Source: Carya illinoinensis (Eukaryota > Streptophyta > Magnoliopsida > Fagales > Juglandaceae). Taken from it: 64,000 nucleotides of DNA. Of the stretch, positions 34,723 through 46,589 are shown piece by piece. A model generated the notes under the pieces. That model was not told the origin of the DNA. It was given only the letters and a program-made list of their open reading frames with translations, and did not search any database. The DNA lies in NCBI RefSeq assembly GCF_018687715.1, contig NC_056758.1, positions 12,692,001 through 12,756,000 of the forward strand. Reading direction: 5' to 3'. Position 1 is the stretch's first letter. Each line of letters starts with the position of its first letter. The translations under genes and the position numbers were made by a program.

Positions 34723-36364
34723 AAGAGGCTTCTTCAAATCACATAGGGGAATTAGGCAAGGAGACCCATTGTAGCATTTTCTCTTCATACTAGTCGCAGA
34801 AGCTCTATCCAGAATCTTGTTACAGGCTAAAGCACAAAAAAAGTTGGAAGGGGTTAAAATTAGTAGAAATAGTCTATCGGTATCACACACACTTTTTGTA
34901 GATGACACAATTATCTTTGCAAAGGCCACAGAAAAAAAATGTTCAAATCATATCAAAGTGCTTCGCAAAATACCAAGGATGGTCAGAACAAAAGATAAAT
35001 CTAAGCAAATTGTCCATGTTTATTACCATAAATACAAGCCCAGCAACCAAAACATCTATTTCTCAATAGTTGCCTTACAAAGCATCATCAGATAGAATGA
35101 AATATTTGGGCTTACCCACCTCTTTCAACTAAAATAAAATGGAAAACTACACAGAAATGTTGAGCAAAGTGGGGAAAAAATTGGAAGTTTGGAAATCAAA
35201 GCTACTAGCTCAAGCAGGGAGAACCATGCTAATCAAATTAGTAGTAAGTACGATCCCCACATACCACATGAGTTCATTCCAGCTACCAAAATCAATTTAC
35301 AAGACTCTTGATAGAGCTTCAAAAACTTATGTTGGGGCTTCCCAAAAGACAAAAATCATAATTTGACATTAAAATCTTGGAATTCTATCTGCTAACCAAA
35401 AAAAGATGGAGGCCTTGGCATTAGATTGATGGAAAGGATGAATCAAGCAATGCTAAAAATGGCCTTTGGCATTCAATCCTAACGGCTAAATATCTTAAGA
35501 ACACATTGTTTTGTGAGGCATCACAGCAGACATTTGATTCTAGTATGTGGAAGGGAATACTCAAAACAAAAGACCAACTCAAAAAAGGGCACTGCTTACA
35601 AATTTTTAGTGGACAATTAGTAAATTTTTTGTCTGATCTGTGGATCCCTACACTGGTAAATTTTAAACCAAAGCCAATCCAAGGTATGGCCCCAAACTTT
35701 CCTTCTCTTACAATTTCAGACCTTATAAAAACATGATCCTCGGATTTGTACCCAAAATACAAAACCTCTTTAATTAGGAAAGTATATCAGAAATACAAAA
35801 TATCTCATACAAAATATCTCACTCTTAGCAAGAGCACATGAGCAAGATAAAGTTGTTTGGGCACTAAACCACAATGGGAATTATTCGGTTAAAACAACTT
35901 ATCAAGCAACAATAATTGCCCAAGAACCAGAGCAGCAAAATATCTAAATGTCACTATTCAAGCCAATGTATAGCCTTAAAATCCATGATTGTCATAAATT
36001 ACTGATTTGGAAGCTACTCTAGAATATCCTTCCCACTAAATCACTGCTTGGTGAAATCATCCCTCATTAAGAATCTAAAGAACGCCCACTTTGCAACCAA
36101 CAAAAAGAAACTCTACTGCATCTCTTCGTAGAATGTCTTGTTAACAGAGCAGTGAGGAATTGGGGCTTCGTAATGAGGAAAAACATCAATTCCAATTGTT
36201 CGCGGTTATAATGTTTGATTTTATTTGGACGAAGCAAAACAACATTATTCATAATCACACCTACTTGTTACTCGAAGAGGCAAAGATCTAGCTAGGCCCT
36301 ATGAAGACTACAAGGAAGCTTGGAAAGGAAAGCTAAGAGAACACAGCAAAGAAGAAGAATGGAA

Positions 36365-36387
36365 CCCCCCCCCCCCCCCCCCCCCCC
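36365..36387. repeat. (C)23 homopolymer
   Basis: Twenty-three consecutive cytosines lie in the LINE remnant just before its RNase H region. Such a run is rare in plant DNA and may also be an assembly or polishing artefact. Confidence 0.9.
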
Positions 36388-36984
36388 ACCCTCAAACTAC
36401 CAAAGCTTCTATTTTGATGCAGCAGTACATGATCAATTCTTAGTAGCCTCAGTAATACAAAGGAATCACAGGGGAGACATACTGGAAATAACAATGTAAA
36501 AGTTTCAAACCACAATTCCTCTAGTAGTAGAAGCTAAAGCTATGTTGTTAGCTTCCAATATGGCTAGTTCTCAAGAGCTAGTGATAATAGAAGGGAATGC
36601 CCAAACTCCACTCCCTTTTGGACCATCGCCACTATCATTAAGGACATTCAACGTATCTTTCATCATCAACAAGGATGGTGATTTGCTAAAATTCATCGAT
36701 CTCAAAATCAATGTGCGCATTCAATAGATCAATGGGTAGCTACCAATCTTGTTTTTGGAAGCTTACCCTTAGATAAAATCCCTAGTTGCTTCTTGTATAT
36801 TGATAGTAGAAAGGATCCACCTCAAACTTTGTATTTTAAATGCTTGATTAGAGAGAGAGAGAGAGAGGGAGAGCGAGATTATAATTGGTTTTACATGGCC
36901 AAGTCCTAACAACAACTCCATCCTTTCCATAAATAATTAAATAATCCATCCATGAAAAAAACAAAAACATGCATTTTGCAATAA

Positions 36985-37150
36985 TTAAGGCCTCATTTGT
37001 TTTCTTAACTCATCTCATCTCATCTAATCAATATTATAACTTTTCTAAATTTCTACATAAAATAAAATAAATAATTTAAATTTTTTAAATTTCAAAAGAA
37101 AAATAATATTAAAAGAATACATTCTAATAATATTTTATTTAACAATATTA
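36985..37150. repeat. AT-rich repeat with CATCTC run
   Basis: GGCCTCATTTGTTTTC is followed by CTCATCTCATCTCATCT and then an AAATTTAAAAT-rich stretch. The same design appears in reverse near 60430-60760. I believe this is a MITE-like family abundant in Juglandaceae, but that is from memory. No second inverted end is seen here. Confidence 0.5.
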
Positions 37151-37454
37151 ATATATATATACATACACACGTACATCAATAGTATATATACACACATGAA
37201 CGCACATACGCACGCGTGAATGCCAGGCTTGCTTATTAACTATGTACTTATAAGTTTTAAGACAATCTTAATAAATAAACTTTGGATGTTTGCAAACAGA
37301 TTTTATAATTTATACATACTTATATTAATTTTATTTATATTTATAAGAATTCAAGCAATATACATATATACTAATATGATTTCTTCTTAATCTTTTTAAA
37401 TATTTAATTAAGGTATCGATCTCATTATAAAGTTCAAAATAAAACAAAAAGAAA
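37151..37454. other. AT-rich spacer
   Basis: TA and ACAC-rich sequence with no gene or repeat structure that I can support. Confidence 0.5.
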
Positions 37455-37790
37455 ATATTATAAATAAAAAACTTGAATTACTTGGTAAGCAAGAATGAAA
37501 TGATTGTCCTCATACCATCTGCAAGATGAATTGACACTCACGAAATATTCATCATTATGCACTCTCAACCTAGGGTTTGAGATATCCCACCGATTACATT
37601 TAAATAACCAGAACATTTGTCCCCCCACATACTTTAACCTAATGATATCTTCGACAACTCTATAGAAGTCAATATTATTCTCCTTGTGGCTTCCTTTGAT
37701 TATAACCCCACAATTTTGAGTTTTCCTATATCGTTCTTTGTCAGCCATGTAAAATCTATATCCACACACCAAACATCCTGAGTATTGGAT
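37455..37790 (-). pseudogene. CACTA transposon fragment (DUF4216-like)
   Basis: The frame contains DFYRVVEDIIRLKYVGGQ, FKCNRWDISN and FVLASQ-like ILAYQVIQVFYL. This matches the C-terminal DUF4216 pattern of plant CACTA (En/Spm) transposase proteins: an ELxY, FKCxWWD, SVN and QAxQVFY series. Only this domain remains, and no CACTA ends are nearby. The role of DUF4216 is unknown. Confidence 0.7.
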
Positions 37791-37799
37791 GGCCCACTA

Positions 37800-40335
37800 G
37801 TCAACCGGACATTTAAACAGCAGATTGGAAAGACTATTGAGGTGTATGTCGATGACATTGGCTGACTTATGAGAATCTTTCTATGTACTTCATAAATACA
37901 AGATGAAATTAAATCTTGTGAAGTGTGCTTTAGGCGTAGATTCTGGAAATTTTTTAGGCTTCATAGTCTTTGAAAGGTGCATCAAAGCAAACCCCAAGAA
38001 GATCGACGCCATACTGAACATGAGGATTCCCTAGAACATCAATGATGCCCAGAAACTGGTAGGTAGAATAGCAGCCTTAAACAGGTTTGTTTCAAGGTCT
38101 ACGGGCAAGTGCCTTCACTTTTTCAAGGTTTTGTGGAAGCTCCATCCATGGAATAAAGAGTGCGATTTGGCTTTTTAAGACTTGAAACAATATCTTTCTA
38201 GCTCACTATTATTGAAGAATGTGATTGGCCCACTACACCCAATACCTTTTTAAAGAATGTGATAATAGAAGGGAATGCCCAAACTCCACTCCCTGTATGT
38301 GTACTTGGCAGTATCTTAACACGCCGTTTCCACAGTCCTAGTTAAAAAAGAAGGCACTGCCCAAGCACCAGTATACTATGCGAGCTGTGCACTAAGAGGC
38401 ATTGAAGCCAGATACTCGAGAATGGAGATGTTAGCATTCACCTTAGTAAACGCTGCTAGACAATTACACCCATACTTTCAAGCCCATCCCGTGAAGGTGT
38501 TGACTGAACACCTACTTGGAAGAATATTGTAGAAGCTTGAATTCATAGGTAGGTTGTTCGCATGGTCAGTGGAATTTAGTGAGTTCAATATTGAATATAT
38601 ACCCAAGAGTGTAGTTAAAGGACAAGTTTTGGTGGACTTCGTCACCACACCACACAAGTAGCCTAGGCGAGTTTTTGTCGATGGATCAACTTGTCAAACA
38701 GGATGGGAATAAGGATTTACATTATTGAAGAAAGCAGCAAGGAGCATTATTATTTGGTGATGCTCACATTCGAAATCACCAATAATGAAGCCTTGATAAC
38801 GGGACTCTCAATTGCCAAAGCATTGGGCATAGTGGAAATTGAGAAGAAAGTAGATACCCAAATCATAGTAAACCAAGTCACTGGAGCCTCCGCCATTAAA
38901 GGGGAAAAATTGAAACAATATCTGAACCTGGTATGGGAGATTTGTGACTAGATGACTTACTTCAACTTGGAGTAGATCTCCAGAGAAGACAATGTCATAG
39001 CAAATAGATTGGCCAAAGTCACCTCTATAAAGAAAGAAGTAAATCTCCCATGGGAGTTACATAGAAAGGTAATAGAGATTCTAGCAATCGTAATGAGAAT
39101 CAACCAACTAGCACCAATAGAGCTAGAATGGGCCAAGGCAATCTCTGAATATTTGGAATCAGGCAAATTTCCAGAAGAAAGAGGCAACAAGGAAAATTGA
39201 GGGAAGCCCAACACAATTCGTCAAGGTAGACGGAATCCTTCATAAAAAAGGGTTCGCCGCCCCTTTTCTAAGATGATCTTATCAAAAAGAGGCGCAGTAC
39301 ATCCTAGCCAAGATACATGAGGGCATCTGCAGGAACCATTTGGGCGGGAAAGCTTTGGTGAGGAAAGCACTCTAGGCAGGCTATTATTGGCCCAATGCAC
39401 TTCAAGACGCCAAACAATTTACAAAAAAGTGCATAAAGTGCTAGGTCTACTCCCCTATCCCTTATTAACCCATAGAGAAGCTATTTTCTATAAGGAAAAT
39501 TCTATACACCATACTACCATCCCACTTTCATCCCAATAAGTATGATGTAGCACATTTATCACTATTGAACGATCATTTATTGCATATTTCTTTTTCATTC
39601 GATGGTGATAAATGAGTCACATCTTACTTAATAGGATGAAAATAGGATGAGAGTGTGATGTATAGTATTACTTTTTCTATAATGGCCCCTTGGCCATTTG
39701 CCTAGTGGGGAGTTGATTAAGTAGGCCCCTTCTCTCCAGGAAATGGGGCTTAAAGCACCTCATAGTAGCCGTAGACTATTTTACAAAGTGGGCAGAGGCG
39801 GAACCCCTACCAACCATAACTGTGAAGACTGTCACCAAGTTCCTGTAGAATAATATAATCTGCCGATTTGGAATCCCTCATAGTATAATATCAAACCCTG
39901 GGACATAATTTGACTCATAGCATTACAAAGAATGGTGCAAGGAGCTGGGAATCTAAGCCAAGTATTCATCACCTTGACATCCACAAGCCAATGGACATGC
40001 AGAGTCAACAAACAAGTCTTTACTTGGGACCTGAAAGAAAAAGCTGACAGAAAAGAAAGGAGAATCGGTAGTAGAGCTCCTGGGAGTCTTATAAGCTTAC
40101 AGGACAACAGTAAAGACTCCAATGAGTGAGACACCATTCACATTGGCAAAAGAAGTGAATTAGTTTCGCTAGTCGAAATAGGTGTGCCTATACACTGAAC
40201 TTGCCATTTTAATCAAGTAGAAAATGATGAAGCATTAGAGGAGCACCTTGACCTTTTGGAAGAAAAGAGAGAAGAAGCTGAGATCCAGAATGTCCTCCAT
40301 AAAAGGCGGACGTGACACTACTTCAATAAATGGGG
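37800..40335 (+). pseudogene. Tat-like gypsy pol remnant
   Basis: Short frames in order give: end of RT (VYVDDIG, then FLGF-like residues), a first RNase H (LYVYLAVS, VYYASCALRGIEARYSRME), a second, Tat-type RNase H (VDGST, then LTFEITNNEALITGLSIAKA), an integrase zinc region and core (REAIFY/IMAPWPFA), and an integrase C-terminal part (NQVENDEALEEHLDLLEEKR). Two RNase H domains are a Tat/Ogre-lineage feature. Stops and frameshifts occur about every 50-100 codons. A MITE interrupts the integrase (39494-39672), a 36-bp copy of LINE sequence interrupts it at 38259-38294, and the Athila-like LTR starts at 40341. Confidence 0.75.
39494..39672. mobile_element. Hairpin MITE, 179 bp, TTTTCTATAA duplication
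   Basis: The two halves are inverted copies of about 85 bp. TTCTATACACCATACTACCA and CATCCCACTTTCATCC pair with reversed ACTATACATCACACTCTCAT and CATCCTATTTTCATCC. TTTTCTATAA occurs exactly at both edges (39484-39493 and 39673-39682). Removing the element and one copy restores the integrase reading FSIMAPWPFA. A 9-10 bp duplication suggests a Mutator-type MITE. Confidence 0.85.
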
Positions 40336-40340
40336 CAAGC

Positions 40341-42097
40341 TGATCGGTGCAAAACTGCAATTGCACAGTATCGTAGTTTTATAATAAAGTGATAAGAAGA
40401 GTATTGTCCTCAGGGATTGGTACCTTACTTTTGCCAAATACCAAAATTATACTAATTTCAATTTTATCTAAAGGAATCACTAAGATTTTTGTAGCTGCCA
40501 ATTAAACTAAGATCAACTCAGAGAGTAATACGCAAATGAAATAAAACTTACGTTCGAAGATCAAATTAATGGGAAAGAAAACTTCTAGGAAATCGATTTC
40601 ACCTAATTTTTCACTATGCTTTTCTCATCCAGCTAATTTAATTTAATTCTTTTTGTTCATTAGCAAATCTCTAATCCATCCAACAGCCTCTTTCGATAGT
40701 CAATTGGAAATTATTCTTGTTCATCAATTCACACAAGAATATGCAAATTAATAAAGCAAGAAAGCAATAAGACCAATGACTTAATTACTACATAGGTTCA
40801 TACAAGTCTTTCGATCTCTATATTTACCTATGCTGAAATATTCAAGATCTACCCTATGATTCCCTCTTTCAATAGCAAATCACAAGATTAAATATCATCT
40901 AATCAATGACCAGTTAATTAGAAGCAATAAACTCAGAATAAATCAGATAAACAAAGAGAGAATTGCCTTAAATTAGCATAGACAATAAAGCATAGTTCAG
41001 AAATAGGTTATATCGTTTTCTTAGAATAAATAAAATTTAGCTCATGCTAGAAATGGAATTCAACATAAACGAATTCACCATAATCGTTCTGAGAAGATTG
41101 GAAGAAAATAAACGCTGAAAAATACTCCTCGAGCAAACTGTCGAGCGGCCAAGGAAACGATTCAATGCTTTTCTCCCATCTATACTCGTGTATGATTTCA
41201 ACGTACGTGCAATAATTGAAATTATCTCTCCAAAAACAAATGAATTAAATCCCTCTAGCTGTCTTTTTCAGTCCCAAAAGGTGTTATCCAGTCAAAAAGT
41301 ACGACCATAGAGTGAAAAATCCATTTTATATCGTCTGACGGCGGAAGACCCTAGATCTGTCAAAATACGATGTTCGCTCGAGCGGGGTGTCGAGCGCACT
41401 TCGAGCGTTCGACTCTGCCTGATTTCGCTCGAGCGTCCTATCAAGCACACATCGAGTGTTCGACTCTGCTTGACTTCGCTCGAGCGGCCAATGTCTCCGC
41501 TCCAGCGATCTTGATTTTTCAGTAACCCGCTCAAGCTCCTTGTCGAGTGGCAGTCGAGCGTTTAAATCTGTCTGAATTCGCTCGAGCGGCCAAAAGCCTC
41601 CACTCGAGCGAACTTGTAAAATCTACAATACAAAATTTTTGCAAGTCAGCACAAGCCTAGATCATTCAAAGTAAGTGACCTAGTCCTCAAAGAAACAAGA
41701 GTGACAACTCAAGATGAAGGAAAGTTGGGGCCACATTGGGTAGAGTCATATAGTGATAGCCAACCACAAAGTGGGGTCATATTGCTCGAAAGATAGCCAA
41801 GGAAAGGAGTTGCAGTACCCTTGGAATGCTGACCACTTGAAGAAATTCTACCCTTAGCTTCTATTCACTTTTCTTTTCTTGCATGTATTCAATAAAGACA
41901 AGATCAATAAAGACAGGTGGTTGTCCAATTTGCATGCCCATAACCCCATACTTAGCCACCAAAATTGAGTCAGAGACTTGCAGTGTAGCCAAAATGGCAT
42001 GGAGGTCAATAGGACCCATGACCTCCATACTTAGCCACCAAAGTCAAGTCAGAAACTCATGGTATAGCCAAAAAGGCGTGAAGGTCAAAAGACCCCA
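40341..42097 (-). repeat. 3' LTR of the Athila-like element, start truncated
   Basis: It aligns with 46590-48338 along its whole length, including GATCGGTGCAAAACT / AATCGGTGTAAAACT at the end and a CTCGAGCG-rich block (41360-41600). On the minus strand the LTR should begin near the equivalent of 48750, but the match stops at GACCCCACG, about 410 bp short. A deletion has therefore removed the LTR start together with the integrase core. Confidence 0.8.
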
Positions 42098-44419
42098 CGT
42101 GTAACTATCACGAAAAATAGAAGGCCAAAAGAACCCACTTTGAAGTACCTTAGCTGCTGTACGGGTAGCTCCAAAGTGTCCTCCATATGATGATGAATGG
42201 CAATGATGGAGAATGTCTTGCATCTCTTCTTCCGGCACACATCTTCGAATGATTTGATCTGGGCATCTTTTGAACAACAAAGGCTCATCCCAAAGATAAT
42301 AATTCACATTATGCAAAAACTTCTTGCGTTGATGGTAAGTAAGATCAGGTGGTAAAACTTTACAAGCTAGGTAGTTGACAATATCAGCATACCACGGAAG
42401 CTTGATCTTACATGCAAACAACTGCTCATCAGAGAATGCCTCTTGGACCACTGACTCTGGTCTTTCTTCCTCTTGCTTTAACCGAGAGAGATGGTCAGCC
42501 ACTAAATTCTCACTTCCTTTCTTGTCTCGAATCTCCAAATCAAATTCTTGAAGAAGTAGGATCCAACGAATTAGCCTAGGCTTAGCATCCTTCTTGCCAA
42601 ACAAATAGCGAAGTGCTGCATGATCAGTGAGCACTATCACCTTTGTACCAATGAGGTAGGACCGAAATTTGTCACAAGCAAACACCACAGCAAGCATCTC
42701 CTTCTCAGTTGTCGTATAATTCAATTGAGCTTCATTCAATGTCCGGCTTGCATAATAGATGGCTCTAAACAGCTTGTCTCACCTTTGTCCCAACACTGCT
42801 CCAATTGCAAAGTCACTTGCGTCACACATAATCTCAAAAGGTTGACTCCAATCAGGTACAATCACAATTGGTGTTGAAACTAGTTTCTCCTTGAGTGCAT
42901 TAAAGGCTTGCAAACAAACAATATCAAAGTCAAATGCAGAATTTTTCTCAAAAAGATTACATAAAGGTTTAGCGAGTTTAGAAAAATCCTTGATAAATCT
43001 TTTATAGAATCCCGCATGTCCCAGAAAACTTCTGATTCCCTTCACATTCTTTGGAGGTGGTAGTTTCTCCATAGTTGCAATTTTGGTTCGATCCACTTCA
43101 ATTCCTTTAGATGACACTCTATGGCCAAGCACGATCCCTTCTTGAACCATGAAATAACACTTCTCCCAGTTCAGGACTAGATTCTTATCTTCACATCTCT
43201 GCAAAACAAGAGCTAAGTTATGCAAACAATGATCAAAAGATGTACCAAAAACTGAAAAATCATCCATGAAAACTTCCATTATATCTTCCACCATATCAGA
43301 AAAGATAGCCATCATGCAACGTTGAAATGTCGCAGGGGCGTTGCACAATCCAAAGGGCATCCTCCTAAAAGCAAACGTTCCATAGGGGCATGTGAATGTA
43401 GTTTTCTCTTGATCTTCAGGAGCTATAGCAATCTGATTATACCCCGAATAACCATCCAAAAAACAATAATAGGAGTACCCAGCCAATCGATCCAACATTT
43501 GATCAATGAATGGAAGTGAAAAATGATCCTTCCTTGTTGCTTTATTCAATTTGCGGTAATCCATGCATACACGCCATCCCGTGACCGTTCTTGTAGGAAT
43601 GAACTCATTATTGTCATTTTTCACCACCGTCATTCCACTCTTCTTTGGTACAACTTGCACTGGACTTACCCATGAGCTGTCTGAAATAGCATAAATGATT
43701 CCAGCATTAAGAAGTTTCAAAATTTCAGCTCTCACTACTTCCTTCATTGCTAGATTTAATCTTCTTTGGTGCTCGATCGTTGGCTTGTAAACCTCCTCTA
43801 TTAAAATCTTGTGCATACAAATAGAGGGACTTATTCCTTTTATGTCAGAAATAGTCCATCCCAAGGCTGTTCTATGCTCCCTCAATACACGCAGCAACTT
43901 TTCCTCTTCTTCGGGTGTGAGTGATGTAGCAACAATCACTAGAAAGGTATCACTATCCCCCAAGAACACATAGCGAAGATGATCAGGTAATTGCTTCAAC
44001 TCCGGAGTTGTATTTTTCTGCATCTTTTCTTTAGCATTTTCAGATTCAGCCTTTGGTACCACCGGCTCTAGCTTCCCCACTTCATTACTAAGTGATGTAA
44101 CCTGCTGCAATGCTCCCAAAGCAAAAACATAGTAGAGAAATTCTTCACTAACAAAAGGCAAGTCAGATTCAAAAAAAGCAGAATTATTAAAATCAAAAGC
44201 ATAAGATGAAGTGGTGATACAGTGTTCTAGGTGATCAGATGGCATATCTTCTTGAAAGGCCTCTTCTACACATTGCTTAATGATATCTACCCGAAAGCAA
44301 GTACTTGGATCTTCTGGAAATTTCATGGCTTGGTAGATGTTGAACATAACTTCTTCCTTATTAACTCTCAATGTTAATTCACCCTTTTGAACATCAATCA
44401 AAGCCCTTCCCGTAGCCAA
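42098..44419 (-). pseudogene. Athila-like pol: RT, RNase H, integrase zinc finger
   Basis: RT (about 44000-43080) has DYRKLNKATRKDHFSLPFID, CPYGTFAFRRMPFGLCNAPA and the catalytic FMDDFSVFG, all intact-looking. RNase H follows (IMCDASDFAIGAVLG, ATREKE-like [29 protein letters not shown]), with a TGA at about 42776-42778 between its two halves in the same frame. The integrase begins with the HHCC zinc finger ([13 protein letters not shown]) and stops at about 42100, where it runs into LTR. The catalytic DDE core is absent, so this copy cannot integrate itself. Confidence 0.85.
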
Positions 44420-46181
44420 GAATTAGTGGGACTTCTTTATCTTCTTCCATGTCCAACACCACAAAATCAGCAGGAAAAATAAATTTATCTACCTTTAGTA
44501 ATACGTCTTCTATGATTCCACGTGGATACTTGATGGATCGATTCGCTAGTTGCAAGGAAATTGTTGTGTGCTTCATCTCTCCAAGTCCTAATTTCCTGCA
44601 TATAGAAAGTGGCATAAGATTAATGCTAGCACCAAGATCACATAAAACCCTATCAAAAAATAAATTCCTAATAGTGCAAGGCAAAGTGAAACTCCCCGGA
44701 ACTTTTAATTTTTGAGGCAATTTCTTTTGAAGAATGGCACTGCATTCTTCAGAAAGTTTCACTGTTTCAAACTCCTCCAATCTTCTCTTCTTGGAAATGA
44801 TGTCCTTCAGGAATTTGACATAGTTTGGCATTTGTTCCAAGGCATCTGCAAAAGGAATATTTATGTGAATTTTTATGTGAATTTTCTTAAAAATATCCAA
44901 AAACTTAGAAAATTGCTTATCTAATTTTTGCTTTTGAAAACGTTGAGAGTAAGGAAGTGGAGGAGCGAGAATATGAGGATTGTCAGGAAATGAAATTGCT
45001 GGAGGCAAGTCAGTTTCATTGACAATCTCCTCTTCTTCTACTTGATCTTTGCTTTGGCCATTGTTCACAGCGGTAGGGGTGGATTTGCTCTCCTTTAATG
45101 GTGACCTCTCAATTTCTTTTTCACTCCTAAGTGTGATAGCCTTGCATTGTTCCTTTGGATTCACTTCAGTGTTGCTAGGAAAAGCTCCTCTTTGTTGGGC
45201 ATTGATGGTCGTGGTTGGTTGCCCAATTTGCACTTCAAGATTCTTCATAGTGGCTCCCATGTTGCTACAATGAGTCTCAATGTTGTCCAACCGTGAATCA
45301 ATCTTTTTAAACCTTGCATTGGTCTCCTGAACAAAGGAAACCATGGCATCCTCAAGTGACATCTTCTTCTCGCTTGGTTGGCTATCAAATCCTGGAGGAT
45401 GTTGAGGTTGCAACACATTCTTTGTATTTCCATATGACAAATTCTCATGATTTATAAGCCCTGGATGATAGTAATTTGGCATAGGATTACCACGATAGTT
45501 GTAGTTCCGATTATTGATGTATTGAACTTGTTCTTGACTCGCTTCATTACTTGGAATTGTCATACTTGTAGATGCAACATATTCTATACTTTGTGGTATC
45601 CTTTGTGTTGTCAAGGCTGAAATCTGATGAGATAGAGTAGCTACTTGAGCTGAAAGGGCTGCTATCGGCTCCAATTCATGAATTCCAGCAACTTTCTTAG
45701 CCAACGTCCTCTCAGTTGGCCATTGATAGTTGTTTGAGGCCATCTCTTCCAAAAGGGCAGTAGCACCCTCAGCTGTCTTTGACATCAAAGTGCCACCAGA
45801 AGCAGCATCAACTATAGTTCGAGTTTGCCCATTTAACCCGTTATAGAACATCTAAACTTGCAACCAATCTGGCAATCCATGTTGTGGGCAACGTCGAACC
45901 AAGTCTTTATACCTCTCCCACGCTTCATAGAGTGACTCAAAATCATTTTGCTTGAACTGGCCAATCTTACTCCTGAGTTGGGCTGTTTTTGCAGGAGGAA
46001 AGAATTTAGCAAGAAACCTCTCAGCCATGTCCTGCCAACTAATGATGCTTCCCGGTTGTAGAGATTGTAGCCAACCTCTAGCCTTGTCCCTCAAAGAAAA
46101 AGGAAACAATCTCAGTCTGATGGTGTCTTCAGGAACACCATTGATCTTCACAGTGTCGCAAATCTCCAAGAATATTGCCAA
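44394..46181 (-). pseudogene. Athila-like gag and protease
   Basis: The N part (46181-45852) is a retrotransposon Gag domain (RLRLFPFSLRDKARGWLQSL, FPPAKTAQLRSKIGQFKQ). A TAG at about 45849-45851 interrupts it in frame. The second part continues gag with a long low-complexity linker and a retropepsin-like region, DLGASINLMPLSICRKLGLG (normally DxGAS), to VPLILG. The frame then shifts. The expected RPFLATGRA is replaced by YGKGFD, consistent with a short deletion between two TTCTTGG words. RT continues in another frame from 44419. Confidence 0.8.
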
Positions 46182-46566
46182 ATGAATATTGGGATCATCA
46201 GTGGCGATCCGCTAAATTGAGCCTGCTGCACCATGCTAATCAAAGCTGGTTTGAGCTCAAAGTTGTTGGCATTAATTGTCTAGCGCATTATGCTCGAGTA
46301 ATTTCCATTCACAACTAGTCGTACATAGTCCTTCAAGGTGCCTGGTAGTGCCTCACGTTCTTTTTCAGCCATAGCTAGTATCTTATTTCTTCTTAGTGAT
46401 CTAAGAGTTCTTTCAATCTCTGGATCAACAGGAATAATATCACGAGATCTAGCACGGCGCATCCAACGTAAAAAACACACCTGTAGAACAAATTAAAATA
46501 AAATTCTAAATTAAAACCAAGACTACTTTGTATCGATATTGACAAAAAGAATAAGAATAAACCAAT

Positions 46567-46583
46567 CCCCGGCAACGGCGCCA
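46567..46583 (-). other. Primer-binding site, tRNA-Asp type
   Basis: On the minus strand TGGCGCCGTTGCCGGGG lies a few bases inside the 5' LTR. It matches the primer site I know from Athila-type elements, complementary to the 3' end of tRNA-Asp, and it orients the element and sets the LTR end near 46590. Confidence 0.85.
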
Positions 46584-46589
46584 ACAACT

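Larger units (their letters stand above)
31476..36850 (+). mobile_element. Degenerate plant LINE, split by a solo LTR
   Basis: LINE ORF2 can be followed in short frames. The left part (31490-32322) has FYHLTTTIQRRGN, SNKAPSPHG, a PISLTNVSYKIITKIM block, IKLDMEKTFDLVEWDFLF and NGSPT. After the inserted LTR the right part (34728-36850) has RGIRQGDPL, the catalytic FVDDTIIFA, KLEVWKSKLLAQAGR, a zf-RVT-like PLCNQQKETLLHLFVECL and an RNase H remnant (36400-36780). Many stops and shifts are present. It is a different and much older LINE copy than the one at 21455. The endonuclease is missing. Confidence 0.8.

Noticed and set aside
41292..41534. Arg/Ser repeat frame in the Athila-like LTRs (also 47528-47888)
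   Set aside because: Generated by a CTCGAGCG-rich repeat within the LTRs; no start context and not part of the polyprotein.
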